Source: Pseudomonadales bacterium (GTDB lineage Bacteria > Pseudomonadota > Gammaproteobacteria > Pseudomonadales > Azotimanducaceae). From it: a stretch of 64,000 nt of DNA. Numbering within the stretch: position 1 is the first letter of the stretch; the number at the start of each line of letters is the position of its first letter. Below, piece after piece: positions 48,342 through 56,372 of the stretch. The stretch spans positions 558,001 through 622,000 of the forward strand of contig JANQPF010000005.1 of the NCBI GenBank assembly GCA_028285415.1, in the 5' to 3' direction. The notes beneath the pieces are model-generated. The model was not told the DNA's origin and searched no databases. It saw nothing but the letters and a program-made list of their open reading frames with translations. The translations under genes were made by a program, and so were the position numbers.

Positions 48342-49726
48342 GCGCGTCGTTTGCCGTGGTTGGCCACCCGAATAAAGGAAAAAGCTCAATCGTTGCAACG
48401 CTTGCGGAAGACGAAGGCATTGCAATTGGCGCGCGTCCGGGCACCACGCGTGATGCAAATCGCTATGCATTCGAGGTGGACGGAGAGGTGCTCTACACCC
48501 TCATCGACACGCCGGGCTTTCAGCGCGCGGCTGAGGTATATCGTTGGCTGACTGAGCACGAGGCGGACGCAAGCCAGCGCAGTGACCTCGTCGCGCAGTT
48601 TGTCGAGCATCATGCCGACAACCCGAGATTTCACGACGAGGTGGCGCTGCTGTCCCCTATCGTCGCCGGCGCGGGCATGCTGTATGTGGTGGACGGGGCC
48701 AAACCGTACGGCCCGGAATATGAAGTGGAAATGCAGATTCTGCGCTGGACCGGTCAGCCGCGTATGGCGTTGATCAATCTGATCGGAAGCGGTGACTACG
48801 TCGAGCAGTGGCGCAGCGCCCTGGATCAGTACTTTTCCATCGTCCGGGTGTTTGACGCGATGCATGCCGACTTTGCCAACCGCATCAGCTTGTTGAGAGC
48901 GTTCGGCGAACTTCGAGACGACTGGTCCGAGGACATGGTCAGAGCGGTTGGTGCGCTGGAGACGGAACGCCAGCGTCGGCGCGGACACGCAGCCGCAGCA
49001 GTTGCGGGAAGTCTTGTTGACTGCCTTGTCATGAAAGAGCAGCAGCGCATCCAGAACCAGCCCTCTGAAGACCTGCGTGAGCGTCTGGAAGCGCGCCTGC
49101 GCCGCCGTCTGGAGAGTCGCGAGCAGCAGACGAGGCGCCAGGTGCAGAGCATCTACCGCCACGAACGTCTTGTGCTTGACGACGCGGGCGCCCAGATCCT
49201 CGGGATGGAGCTGTTTACCGAAGAGGGGTGGGATCTATTCGGTCTTTCCCGCACGCAGCTCCTCATTACCGGTGCCATGACGGGCGCGCTTGCGGGTCTC
49301 GGCGTCGATGCCCTGGTGGGTGGCGCGTCTCTTCTCCTCGGGGCGGGGATTGGTGCATTGGTCGGCGGAGCAGGTGCCTGGTTTGGCGGAGATGAGCTGG
49401 CAAACACGCGGGTGCTGGGTGATCCGCTCGGCGGTAAAACGCTGCAGGTTGGTCCGGTGCGGGCGGAGAACTTTCCCTGGGTGCTGCTGGGCAGGGCCTG
49501 GGTGCACCATCATCTGGTCAGCGAACGCAATCATGCGCACCGGGAAGCGCTGAGCGCGGATCTCGCCGCTGCGCAGAATGTCATGGACGGCCTTGACGAC
49601 AACCTGCGCAAACGTCTGGCAACGCTGTTCAAGCAGGTTGCGAACGGCGGTGTTTCCGGGGAACTGGAAGCACATGTGGAGACGGTGCTGCGCCAGGTTC
49701 CGGGCGGTGATCCCGAAATCCTCTGA
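48338..49726 (+). CDS. Era/TrmE-like GTPase with DUF3482 C-terminal domain
   Basis: The 462-residue protein begins with a G1 P-loop (FAVVGHPNKGKSSIVATL), switch and G3 block (LIDTPGFQRAAE) and a later NLIG-type G4 candidate. This marks a TRAFAC GTPase of the Era-like group. After about residue 190 a helical region follows (RLEARLRRRLESREQQTRRQVQSIYRHERL). A Gly-rich hydrophobic segment near 310-350 (LLITGAMTGALAGLGVDALVGGASLLLGAGIGALVGGAGA) is characteristic of DUF3482. It partners the DUF2868 membrane protein with overlapping genes. The pair's biological task is not known to me. Confidence 0.85.
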   Translation: MSASFAVVGHPNKGKSSIVATLAEDEGIAIGARPGTTRDANRYAFEVDGEVLYTLIDTPGFQRAAEVYRWLTEHEADASQRSDLVAQFVEHHADNPRFHDEVALLSPIVAGAGMLYVVDGAKPYGPEYEVEMQILRWTGQPRMALINLIGSGDYVEQWRSALDQYFSIVRVFDAMHADFANRISLLRAFGELRDDWSEDMVRAVGALETERQRRRGHAAAAVAGSLVDCLVMKEQQRIQNQPSEDLRERLEARLRRRLESREQQTRRQVQSIYRHERLVLDDAGAQILGMELFTEEGWDLFGLSRTQLLITGAMTGALAGLGVDALVGGASLLLGAGIGALVGGAGAWFGGDELANTRVLGDPLGGKTLQVGPVRAENFPWVLLGRAWVHHHLVSERNHAHREALSADLAAAQNVMDGLDDNLRKRLATLFKQVANGGVSGELEAHVETVLRQVPGGDPEIL

Positions 49727-49737
49727 ACGGCGCACAG

Positions 49738-49753
49738 TGTGACGTTCGTCACA
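49738..49753. promoter_or_regulatory. Perfect CRP/Vfr-type binding site
   Basis: TGTGACGTTCGTCACA matches the symmetric cAMP-receptor-protein core TGTGA-N6-TCACA at all ten defined positions, with seven-base inverted arms. It lies 12 bases after the GTPase stop and 110 bases before the coiled-coil gene. This distance suits a class I activator site if the promoter lies near 49800-49840. I could not identify the -10 box with confidence. Confidence 0.65.
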
Positions 49754-49862
49754 TCCCAACCCATTCCCCGGCCTCCTTTGACCGCAGCCTGAGAACTATG
49801 CAAGGACAGAGTGTGACCTGTGTGGGCAAGATGGGGGGTCGATAGCTGATCTTCTGTTGAGA

Positions 49863-51776
49863 ATGCTCGAGGAGTTGATTGCCAGTTCACCCATCCCTCC
49901 TGTGCCCCTGCTGGCGGGGCTGCTCAGTGGGCTCGTCTGTCTGTGGCTTGGTTGGACAATCAAAGGCATGGGTGCCAGACGTCGTGAAAACGCCCTGAAG
50001 CAGGAAGTTCTCGCTGCCAAAGCCTCGGTTCCCCAGCTCGAATCGAATCTGCGCAATCGTGAGCAGCAGCTCGAGCGTTTGCAGGAGCAGGTCAAAGATC
50101 TCAACAAGGACAACGCCGAGCAGGCGATCCAGCGCGAGGCTGCCGAACGTGAGCTGCGCACCGCGCAGCGCCAGGTGACGAATCTCACCTCCGAGGTAAA
50201 CGCCGTCAAAGGTGTGAGCAAAGATGCCGACAGCATGGTCATCGACGGCTTCGACGACGAAACCGCACACGAAGCCGAGGATGAATCGCCCGTTGTTGCA
50301 CGCTTGAAGAAAACGGAGGCGGCTTACGAGAAATTGAAAGCCGCGCTGATCAAACGCGACGATCGCATCCTGGCGCTCGAAGATCAGCTGGCCGCAAAGC
50401 CCGTGGGTGCCGCAGCCGACAACGAAAGCGGTGACTTCGCGGCCGAAGCAACGGCGCTCAAGACGCAGGTCAAAAAGCAGCGCGAGACGATCGGCGAGCT
50501 CGAAAACCAGGTTGCGGACCTGCGTCAGGACAAAGAGATGCTCGAAGAGCTGGCCAATCGGCGCAGCAAGTCCAATCGCGCGCTCAAGGAGGCGAGCGCC
50601 GAAATTCAGGGTCAGGTACCGGCGCTGCAGCAGGAAATCGAGCAGCATTTGCAAACCGTCAAAGATCGGGAGGCATCCATCAGCCGCCTGTTGAAAGAGG
50701 TGGAAACCGTCAAGTTTGATCTCAGCGCGGAGCAGGGCGAAAGCCAGCGGCTGCGGGAGGAGTTAGATCTCAAAAACCAGAGCCTGGAAGCCGCGCTCGC
50801 GCAGGTCGACGCGCATAACAGTCTGCTTGAGGAGCGCGAAGCCAGGATCGCGGAGATTGATGCGCAGCTTTCCGCATCGCGGGAAGAAATCATCAATCTG
50901 CAGCGGGTCATCACCGTGGCTGACCAGCGGATTGACGGGTTGCAGGAAAAAGCGGACCAGCTCGAGCAGGTCACGCGTCAGCGGACGGAGCTCGAAGAAG
51001 TGGTTGCCGCCCGCAACCAGCAGCTGGCTGCGCTGCAGGCTGACATCGACCGGCTGCTGGCCACTGAGATTGAAGCGAAAGAAGCCGCTAAATCGGCTGC
51101 GACTGAGATCAAGCGGTTCGAGCTCGAGGTGGAAGATCTCAAGGCGGGACTGGCTCAGCAGGAGCGCTGGACCGAGAAGTTGAAAGGGTCGCTGCAGGAG
51201 CGCGATGCCAAAAACGAGACGCTCGGTCGCAGCTTAGAGGGTATGAAGTCGAAACTCGCCAGCGCTGATGCGGAGCTCGAATATCAGCGCACGGAGCAAC
51301 AGATGCTCGAAAGCGACAAGCGTCACCTGGAAGAAGAAATCAAAAGTTTTCGCGAGAGAGCCGAGCATGCCGGTGCGGCGCTAGCGGAGGCGGAACTCAA
51401 GCTTGCGAAGACTGAGCTTGCCGCTCAACAACCGGCAACCGCGAGCGGCAATGGATCGGCACCGGAAGAGTCCGCCGCTGATCCGATTGAATTCGTTGAG
51501 CCGGCGACTGAACAAACTCTGCCTGCGGAACCTCTCGAGCAGCGTTCAGCGACAAACGGGCGCGTGAGAAACGGCCGCAAACGGCTTGCCAGGCAGCAGG
51601 GACCGTCCGGACTGAAGCTGATTCGCAGGGTGCGTCGCTCCGTTTCACCCACGCGTCGATGCTACGTCGAACGACTACGCAGCGCGGGGCGCAGCATGCA
51701 GCAGAATCGCAAAGCCTCGCGCAGGCGTTCACGCCCGACCCGGTTTGCACGTACTCAGATCAGCTTCGCCCACTGA
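49863..51776 (+). CDS. Membrane-anchored long coiled-coil protein
   Basis: About 637 residues. One N-terminal membrane helix (about 12-35, PVPLLAGLLSGLVCLWLGW) is followed by an almost continuous heptad pattern (about 45-500: QLESNLRNREQQLERLQEQVKDL, ELENQVADLRQDKEMLEELANR, RQRTELEEVVAARNQQLAALQADIDRLLA), so it should form a very long cytosolic or periplasmic coiled coil. The last ~75 residues change sharply to a Ser/Arg-rich, very basic sequence (RKRLARQQGPSGLKL, RRRSRPTRFART). The ATG at 49863 is chosen over TTG at 49857. No family recognised; resembles structural or RmuC/Smc-like scaffolds only in general form. It is preceded by a CRP-type site. Confidence 0.65.
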   Translation: MLEELIASSPIPPVPLLAGLLSGLVCLWLGWTIKGMGARRRENALKQEVLAAKASVPQLESNLRNREQQLERLQEQVKDLNKDNAEQAIQREAAERELRTAQRQVTNLTSEVNAVKGVSKDADSMVIDGFDDETAHEAEDESPVVARLKKTEAAYEKLKAALIKRDDRILALEDQLAAKPVGAAADNESGDFAAEATALKTQVKKQRETIGELENQVADLRQDKEMLEELANRRSKSNRALKEASAEIQGQVPALQQEIEQHLQTVKDREASISRLLKEVETVKFDLSAEQGESQRLREELDLKNQSLEAALAQVDAHNSLLEEREARIAEIDAQLSASREEIINLQRVITVADQRIDGLQEKADQLEQVTRQRTELEEVVAARNQQLAALQADIDRLLATEIEAKEAAKSAATEIKRFELEVEDLKAGLAQQERWTEKLKGSLQERDAKNETLGRSLEGMKSKLASADAELEYQRTEQQMLESDKRHLEEEIKSFRERAEHAGAALAEAELKLAKTELAAQQPATASGNGSAPEESAADPIEFVEPATEQTLPAEPLEQRSATNGRVRNGRKRLARQQGPSGLKLIRRVRRSVSPTRRCYVERLRSAGRSMQQNRKASRRRSRPTRFARTQISFAH

Positions 51777-51787
51777 CAAAACTCTGG

Positions 51788-54700
51788 TCAGGAAGGCGTT
51801 GTCGGCTCGGCTGCCGTGCGATCCACGTTGAATTTATCGGCAAACGGATTCTCGTTTGCGTTTTCCTGTTTTGCGGCTTCAATGACTTCCTGGGGTAACG
51901 ACCGCAGCCAGGCTGAGCGCGCATCCAGATAGAGCGCTCTGCGGGCGGCCTCGAGCCTTTCCTGCGGATCGCTTGTGAGCTTGGCGACGAGCGCATACTG
52001 CCACGCGTATCCCGGAAACTGCACCTGCTTGGCACGAGCCCAGCTCAAGCCCAGCTTGCGGTAAGGTTCGTGGCCGCTTTTTTCCCAGAGTATGTCTATC
52101 GTTTTAGCAATCAAATAGGGCGAAACCGCGAACCGATTCCCCGTCCCCAGACGATGGCCGATAGCGGCCGTGAGATGCTCAAATGCGCGATTGTGGTTGT
52201 TGCGATAACCCTCCAGCAGCGCGCTGGCGAGTTCCAGGTGCATGCGCCGATCCCGCTTCTTGCGTGCCTCGATGATTTCGTCGAGAAGATCGAGCTTCCC
52301 GGTTTCCGCGAACGCCCACGCTATGAAAATGCTGGTGTGGTGAGACGGGGCGTAGTACTTCAATGACTCTTCAGCCAGTTCCGCTGCTACGGCGAAGTCG
52401 TTGGCAGTGACTGCCTGGAAGATCCGGAGGCCAAACTCGAGCTCACTGGCGATGACCACGCCTTCCAGCGTACCACCGTCCGTTTCGATTTCCAGCACGT
52501 CGCCAACCTCTGCGTCCTTGTATTGTTCCTCTTTCCATTGCTGCAGGACCCGCAGAGACCAGACGAATTCCTCACCCTGGACCCGGTGCTCAACCTCTTC
52601 GCGCACAAACGCGAAATCGATTTCGGGCGTCGTTCTGTCTGTGGTTATCATGCGGACGTAGTGATTCAGGCGTGCGTACGAGGGCTTGGGATTCTTGAGA
52701 TTCTCCCGCCGCAACCAGTCGAGAATTTCTGTGTTGTTCCAGCCCAGCAGGCGCTGGCTCGTCTGTGCCGGGACCCAGGCGATCATGGTGTCGTATCTCG
52801 ATATGTAAGTATCAAAAGACTGCAGTACGGTCTCCGCCTGGGTTGGCTCGCTCATCATCAGCGTGTTCATGTATGTGATAAGCGGATCCACGCCGCCGTA
52901 GCGCCGCAGGGCTCTCTGCGCCCATCCCGCGGCGCATACGAAGTCGCCGTCCAGCTGGCAGAGATTGGTCTCGGCGATGTAGTGGGAACCCGAGCCTGTG
53001 GGGTAGTTGGCGGAGATCTCGTAAAACTGTCGTGCCAGATCCGGGTGCCCCAAAGTGAAGAACCTGGTGCCTGCATCGGTCGCCTGGTTGCCATGCAGGA
53101 CTCTGTCTTTCCCGGACTGGATTTCCTTGAACGGGGGGTACGCTGCGAACACGGACGCGGCTTTCTCGGCTTTTCCCTGTCGCATATGGATGTCCGCAAG
53201 ATTGGCGTAGGAGCTGTACTGATCCGGAAAGTCCTCGAGCTGACTTTCGGAATAAGCAATGGCTTCGCTCCACTCTTCGCGATCTCGATGGTAGTCGATG
53301 AATATCTGGTTGCGTTGCGGGTGACCAAGGAAATACTCCTCGAGATCGTCGAGCGGTAGTCCCTGTTCCATGCGCATGTCAGCCTCGTCGCTGAAGTCGT
53401 CGAACGCCATCGATCCCTCCCAGCCTGATGCTCTCCGGAGCTTGTAGACAGTTAATCCTTCAGGCAGGTCGCGACTCCAGTACAGTGCGGTAGAGCGTTC
53501 TCTTGTCCGGACTCGGCTCAGGAGCCGACGGGCGGATTCGGCAGTAGCGGTTGGGCCGGCGGACCAGACGTAGGCCCGAGCTGCAAACTCGTAGACCTGG
53601 TCTAGATGATATTCTGCTGTATCGGCGGAAGTCTTCGACTCCGACTCGTGGGCCAATGCGCGTATGTAGGCTGCCACCGGATGTCCCAGAAGCTCCGAAT
53701 CTACGCGATCAGCATAATCGGAAGCGCGCCTCCCCACCGATTGCACTACACCCAGCTTGTAGCCCTCCTGGTGCACGCGCTCTAGCGTCATGGCCAGCAG
53801 GAGATCGAGCTTGTCGTAGTCGTAAAGGTACGTGGACGAGGTAGCGTGTACTTTGCTGCCGCGGCGATCCAATAACGTCTTGTAGTGCCTGATGGGTGCC
53901 AGGAGCATGGATTGCCGGTGACTTGCGTTACTGAGATCGTATTTGCGAACGACGTTGTCGAACGTATCGCCTTCGACCGGGTAGTGCCGGTCCAGCTCGC
54001 GTTTGATCCAGCTGCTGTCTGCGGTGTTCCACCGGTCGAAACTGTCCAAGTACGCCTGCAGGTACATGAACCAGTCGCCGTGATTCGCGAAACTCGCGAC
54101 GAGATTGGCGATGTGTTGTTCAGGCTTCGCTTCGAAATCCGATGTCAATCGGTACGCATCGAGGAGTAAAAGAATCTGCTCTGTCCCTTCTGTTCGCTTA
54201 GCGCAGTCGCGCAGGCGATTCGGATTGGCGCGCAGTGCTTCGCTGTAGCAGTGTCGGCTCTCACTCCCCTCAATCTGCTTCCTCGCCGCCGCGATCATGC
54301 CGAGCTCGCGGTAGGCGCGGGCAATGGGAGCATCGAGTCTGCCTTGCGTATTGCGTAGTTTCCAAAGGAGGTGCAGCGAACGTGCGAAGAAGGCCTTACG
54401 AATACCGTCTTGCTCATGGGGAACAAGACCGCCCATCAGCTGCAGATGGTACGCCTGTTCGTAAGCCGAATCGGGCTCAGGCGAGTCGAAACTCAGTGGT
54501 GAGGGTGTGCCGGGTGGTACTTCAGCCGGGATACCCGTGCGGATCTTCAGCTGCAGAAACGAGCGTGCCTCGGCTAGTGCAATCTTGAACGTCTCGAACG
54601 GCGAGTCGGCGTGCTGCATGGGTACATGGATGGGCTCAAGGCTTCGCACGCTCCAACCGCTGTCCTGCTGTTGGTGATCCCGGACCGTTAGAATCAAGTC

Positions 54701-55213
54701 GAAGGAGTTGTCGGGGTGCCAGATGTGTCCCACGTGTGTCTCGATGATCCTCCGGGCGCCGATGGACTGGGCCAGAAGCTTCGCTTCCGCCTCCCCGATC
54801 TCGCGAGCGTTGCCGAATGCTTTCGCGAGGAGGAACTGGTCCTGAAAGATCGTCTGTTCGTTCCGTTCAAACAGGTCGTTCACCATCATTGCGAAAAGCG
54901 CGCGCGCCGTCGGGGAAAAGGCGCCGGCCTGAGTCTGCGGCGGTAGGACCAGCACATCCACCTCCTGCTGCGAGGCAATGTCGTGAAATGCCCCGGTATG
55001 CCAGCTCAACCATCTAGACGATGGCACCGCGGCGTCGTCTCTGAAGCGGATGTATTGATTCAGGCGGGGATTTTCGACTTCGATGTCTTCACCGGATACC
55101 GCATACGTTGCGCCAACCTGCTGCGGAAAATACCAGTGCTCTGCGGCCGCGGCGTTGGCGCTGCTACCAATGAAAAAGACGAGTGCGAGTAATTTGCATC
55201 GCAGATCTTCCAT
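51788..55213 (-). CDS. Very large exported helical-repeat (TPR-like) protein
   Basis: The 1141-residue protein has a signal peptide (core LLALVFFIGSSANAAAA). The N-terminal ~200 residues are mixed alpha/beta and contain SIGARRIIETHVGHIWHPDNSFDLILTVRDHQ, which resembles a TolB-type N-terminal domain. A long helical region then carries TPR-like pairs (e.g. SYANLADIHMRQGKAEKAASVFAAYPP, FTLGHPDLARQFYEISANYPTGSGSHYIAETNLCQ, RIFQAVTANDFAVAAELAEESLKYYAP). I do not recognise a named family. It converges with the coiled-coil gene, 11 bases between stops. It seems to be a single-gene unit with 94 bases before the next minus-strand gene. Confidence 0.7.
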   Translation of the reverse strand: MEDLRCKLLALVFFIGSSANAAAAEHWYFPQQVGATYAVSGEDIEVENPRLNQYIRFRDDAAVPSSRWLSWHTGAFHDIASQQEVDVLVLPPQTQAGAFSPTARALFAMMVNDLFERNEQTIFQDQFLLAKAFGNAREIGEAEAKLLAQSIGARRIIETHVGHIWHPDNSFDLILTVRDHQQQDSGWSVRSLEPIHVPMQHADSPFETFKIALAEARSFLQLKIRTGIPAEVPPGTPSPLSFDSPEPDSAYEQAYHLQLMGGLVPHEQDGIRKAFFARSLHLLWKLRNTQGRLDAPIARAYRELGMIAAARKQIEGSESRHCYSEALRANPNRLRDCAKRTEGTEQILLLLDAYRLTSDFEAKPEQHIANLVASFANHGDWFMYLQAYLDSFDRWNTADSSWIKRELDRHYPVEGDTFDNVVRKYDLSNASHRQSMLLAPIRHYKTLLDRRGSKVHATSSTYLYDYDKLDLLLAMTLERVHQEGYKLGVVQSVGRRASDYADRVDSELLGHPVAAYIRALAHESESKTSADTAEYHLDQVYEFAARAYVWSAGPTATAESARRLLSRVRTRERSTALYWSRDLPEGLTVYKLRRASGWEGSMAFDDFSDEADMRMEQGLPLDDLEEYFLGHPQRNQIFIDYHRDREEWSEAIAYSESQLEDFPDQYSSYANLADIHMRQGKAEKAASVFAAYPPFKEIQSGKDRVLHGNQATDAGTRFFTLGHPDLARQFYEISANYPTGSGSHYIAETNLCQLDGDFVCAAGWAQRALRRYGGVDPLITYMNTLMMSEPTQAETVLQSFDTYISRYDTMIAWVPAQTSQRLLGWNNTEILDWLRRENLKNPKPSYARLNHYVRMITTDRTTPEIDFAFVREEVEHRVQGEEFVWSLRVLQQWKEEQYKDAEVGDVLEIETDGGTLEGVVIASELEFGLRIFQAVTANDFAVAAELAEESLKYYAPSHHTSIFIAWAFAETGKLDLLDEIIEARKKRDRRMHLELASALLEGYRNNHNRAFEHLTAAIGHRLGTGNRFAVSPYLIAKTIDILWEKSGHEPYRKLGLSWARAKQVQFPGYAWQYALVAKLTSDPQERLEAARRALYLDARSAWLRSLPQEVIEAAKQENANENPFADKFNVDRTAAEPTTPS

Positions 55214-55307
55214 GACGTGTCCCTGTACGTTGTGTTTGCGCCGGGCGTATCCCGGGTGCGTCCGTGTCAGACGGGTTCCTTGAGCTGAAGCTGGTTTGTC
55301 CTGTCAA

Positions 55308-55997
55308 TCAGGTCAGCTGCCCGCTGCCATCGTGCAGCGTGTCGAGCAGGTGCGAGGCGTCGTTGAAGCGGCGCACCATGATCTCCTCTTCCATCATCAC
55401 AATGTGCGTGATGGAGCCGTTGTCAGCGCCGTTGAACGCAAATGGTTTCGATCCCGTGGCATGCGCCAGGATGTGCGCGACGATGCCGCCGTGCACCACC
55501 GCGACGACCAGCTGGTCCGGATGCTCGGACTGAATGCGCCGCAGCCCTCGGGTCACCCGGGCATTGATCGTTTCCCAGGATTCTGCACCGGGGATCACGT
55601 CCCAGCGTTGTTCGCGGCGCATTTCGAGGAAAATGGGGTCCTGCTCAGCGGCTTTCATACGCAGCACGCCGCCTTCCCACTCGCCGAGGTGAACCTCGCG
55701 CAGATCCGCCTCGACCCGGGGTGTAAGGCCCAGATGACCGGCGAGCGGTTCTGCCGTTTCAGCGGTCCGCCTGAGGTTCGTGACGTAGATGGCTTCTATG
55801 GGTTCGGTGCGCAGGCGTGCGCCGACCCGTTCAGCCTGCAGCACGCCGTTGGGATGCAGTTCCGGATCGCCGTGACCGTCGACCAGCGGAAACGGGTTGT
55901 CCGGCGTCGCCGCGCGCGATTCGCCATGGCGGACGAGCAGAATCTCGGTCGCTCCGGGCGGCCGCTGGAACGTGTGTTGACGGTATTCGCGAGCCAT
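55308..55997 (-). CDS. Histidine phosphatase (phosphoglycerate-mutase-like)
   Basis: The 229-residue protein has the catalytic EILLVRHGES (His near residue 22), RRTAETAEPLAGHLGL, DLREVHLGEWEGG and the second His in VVAVVHGGIVAHILAH. This is the histidine phosphatase superfamily branch that includes broad-specificity phosphatases such as GpmB/CobC. The ATG at 55997 shares its A with the TGA of the upstream gene (TGATG), so the two are coupled. A longer frame upstream is out of context. Substrate unknown. Confidence 0.85.
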   Translation of the reverse strand: MAREYRQHTFQRPPGATEILLVRHGESRAATPDNPFPLVDGHGDPELHPNGVLQAERVGARLRTEPIEAIYVTNLRRTAETAEPLAGHLGLTPRVEADLREVHLGEWEGGVLRMKAAEQDPIFLEMRREQRWDVIPGAESWETINARVTRGLRRIQSEHPDQLVVAVVHGGIVAHILAHATGSKPFAFNGADNGSITHIVMMEEEIMVRRFNDASHLLDTLHDGSGQLT

Positions 55998-56326
55998 CAG
56001 CCTTCCGCGCTTTCGTTTGCGGCGGGTTCCGGCTCCGCAACGGCCGCACTTTCCGCACACTCCCAGCCCAGACTCTGCAGCTTCGCCACGAACGCTCCGG
56101 CCCTGGCCTCACAGTAGCCCGCCTGGTTCTGTGCCCGCCAGAGCGTCATGGTCTGCTGCTCGGACGGCTTTTCGTACAGCACTTCGCACGGGACAGGTTG
56201 TCCCGGGTCGGCGTAGACCACGCTCACCGCGCGCGTGAGGCTGCCCTGCGTACACTCGGTGACGGCCCAGCTGGCTGGTACCCACGCGAACGCAGCGGCA
56301 GCAAGAATGGTAGTAACTTTGTACAT
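55997..56326 (-). CDS. Small exported protein of unknown function
   Basis: The 109-residue protein has a signal peptide (MYKVTTILAAAAFAWVPASWA). The mature region has four cysteines (VTECTQGSL, PVPCEVLYEK, GYCEARAG, GWECAES) that could form two disulfides, and an acidic C-terminal tail. No family recognised. The ATG at 56326 is the last start before a clear signal peptide; a longer frame upstream (to 56962) is antisense to the carboxyltransferase gene and is not supported. It is coupled to the histidine phosphatase downstream. Confidence 0.75.
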   Translation of the reverse strand: MYKVTTILAAAAFAWVPASWAVTECTQGSLTRAVSVVYADPGQPVPCEVLYEKPSEQQTMTLWRAQNQAGYCEARAGAFVAKLQSLGWECAESAAVAEPEPAANESAEG

Positions 56327-56372
56327 GACGTTTTCCCTTTGAGTTGCTTCTGAGGTACCGCTCGCAAGTTTG

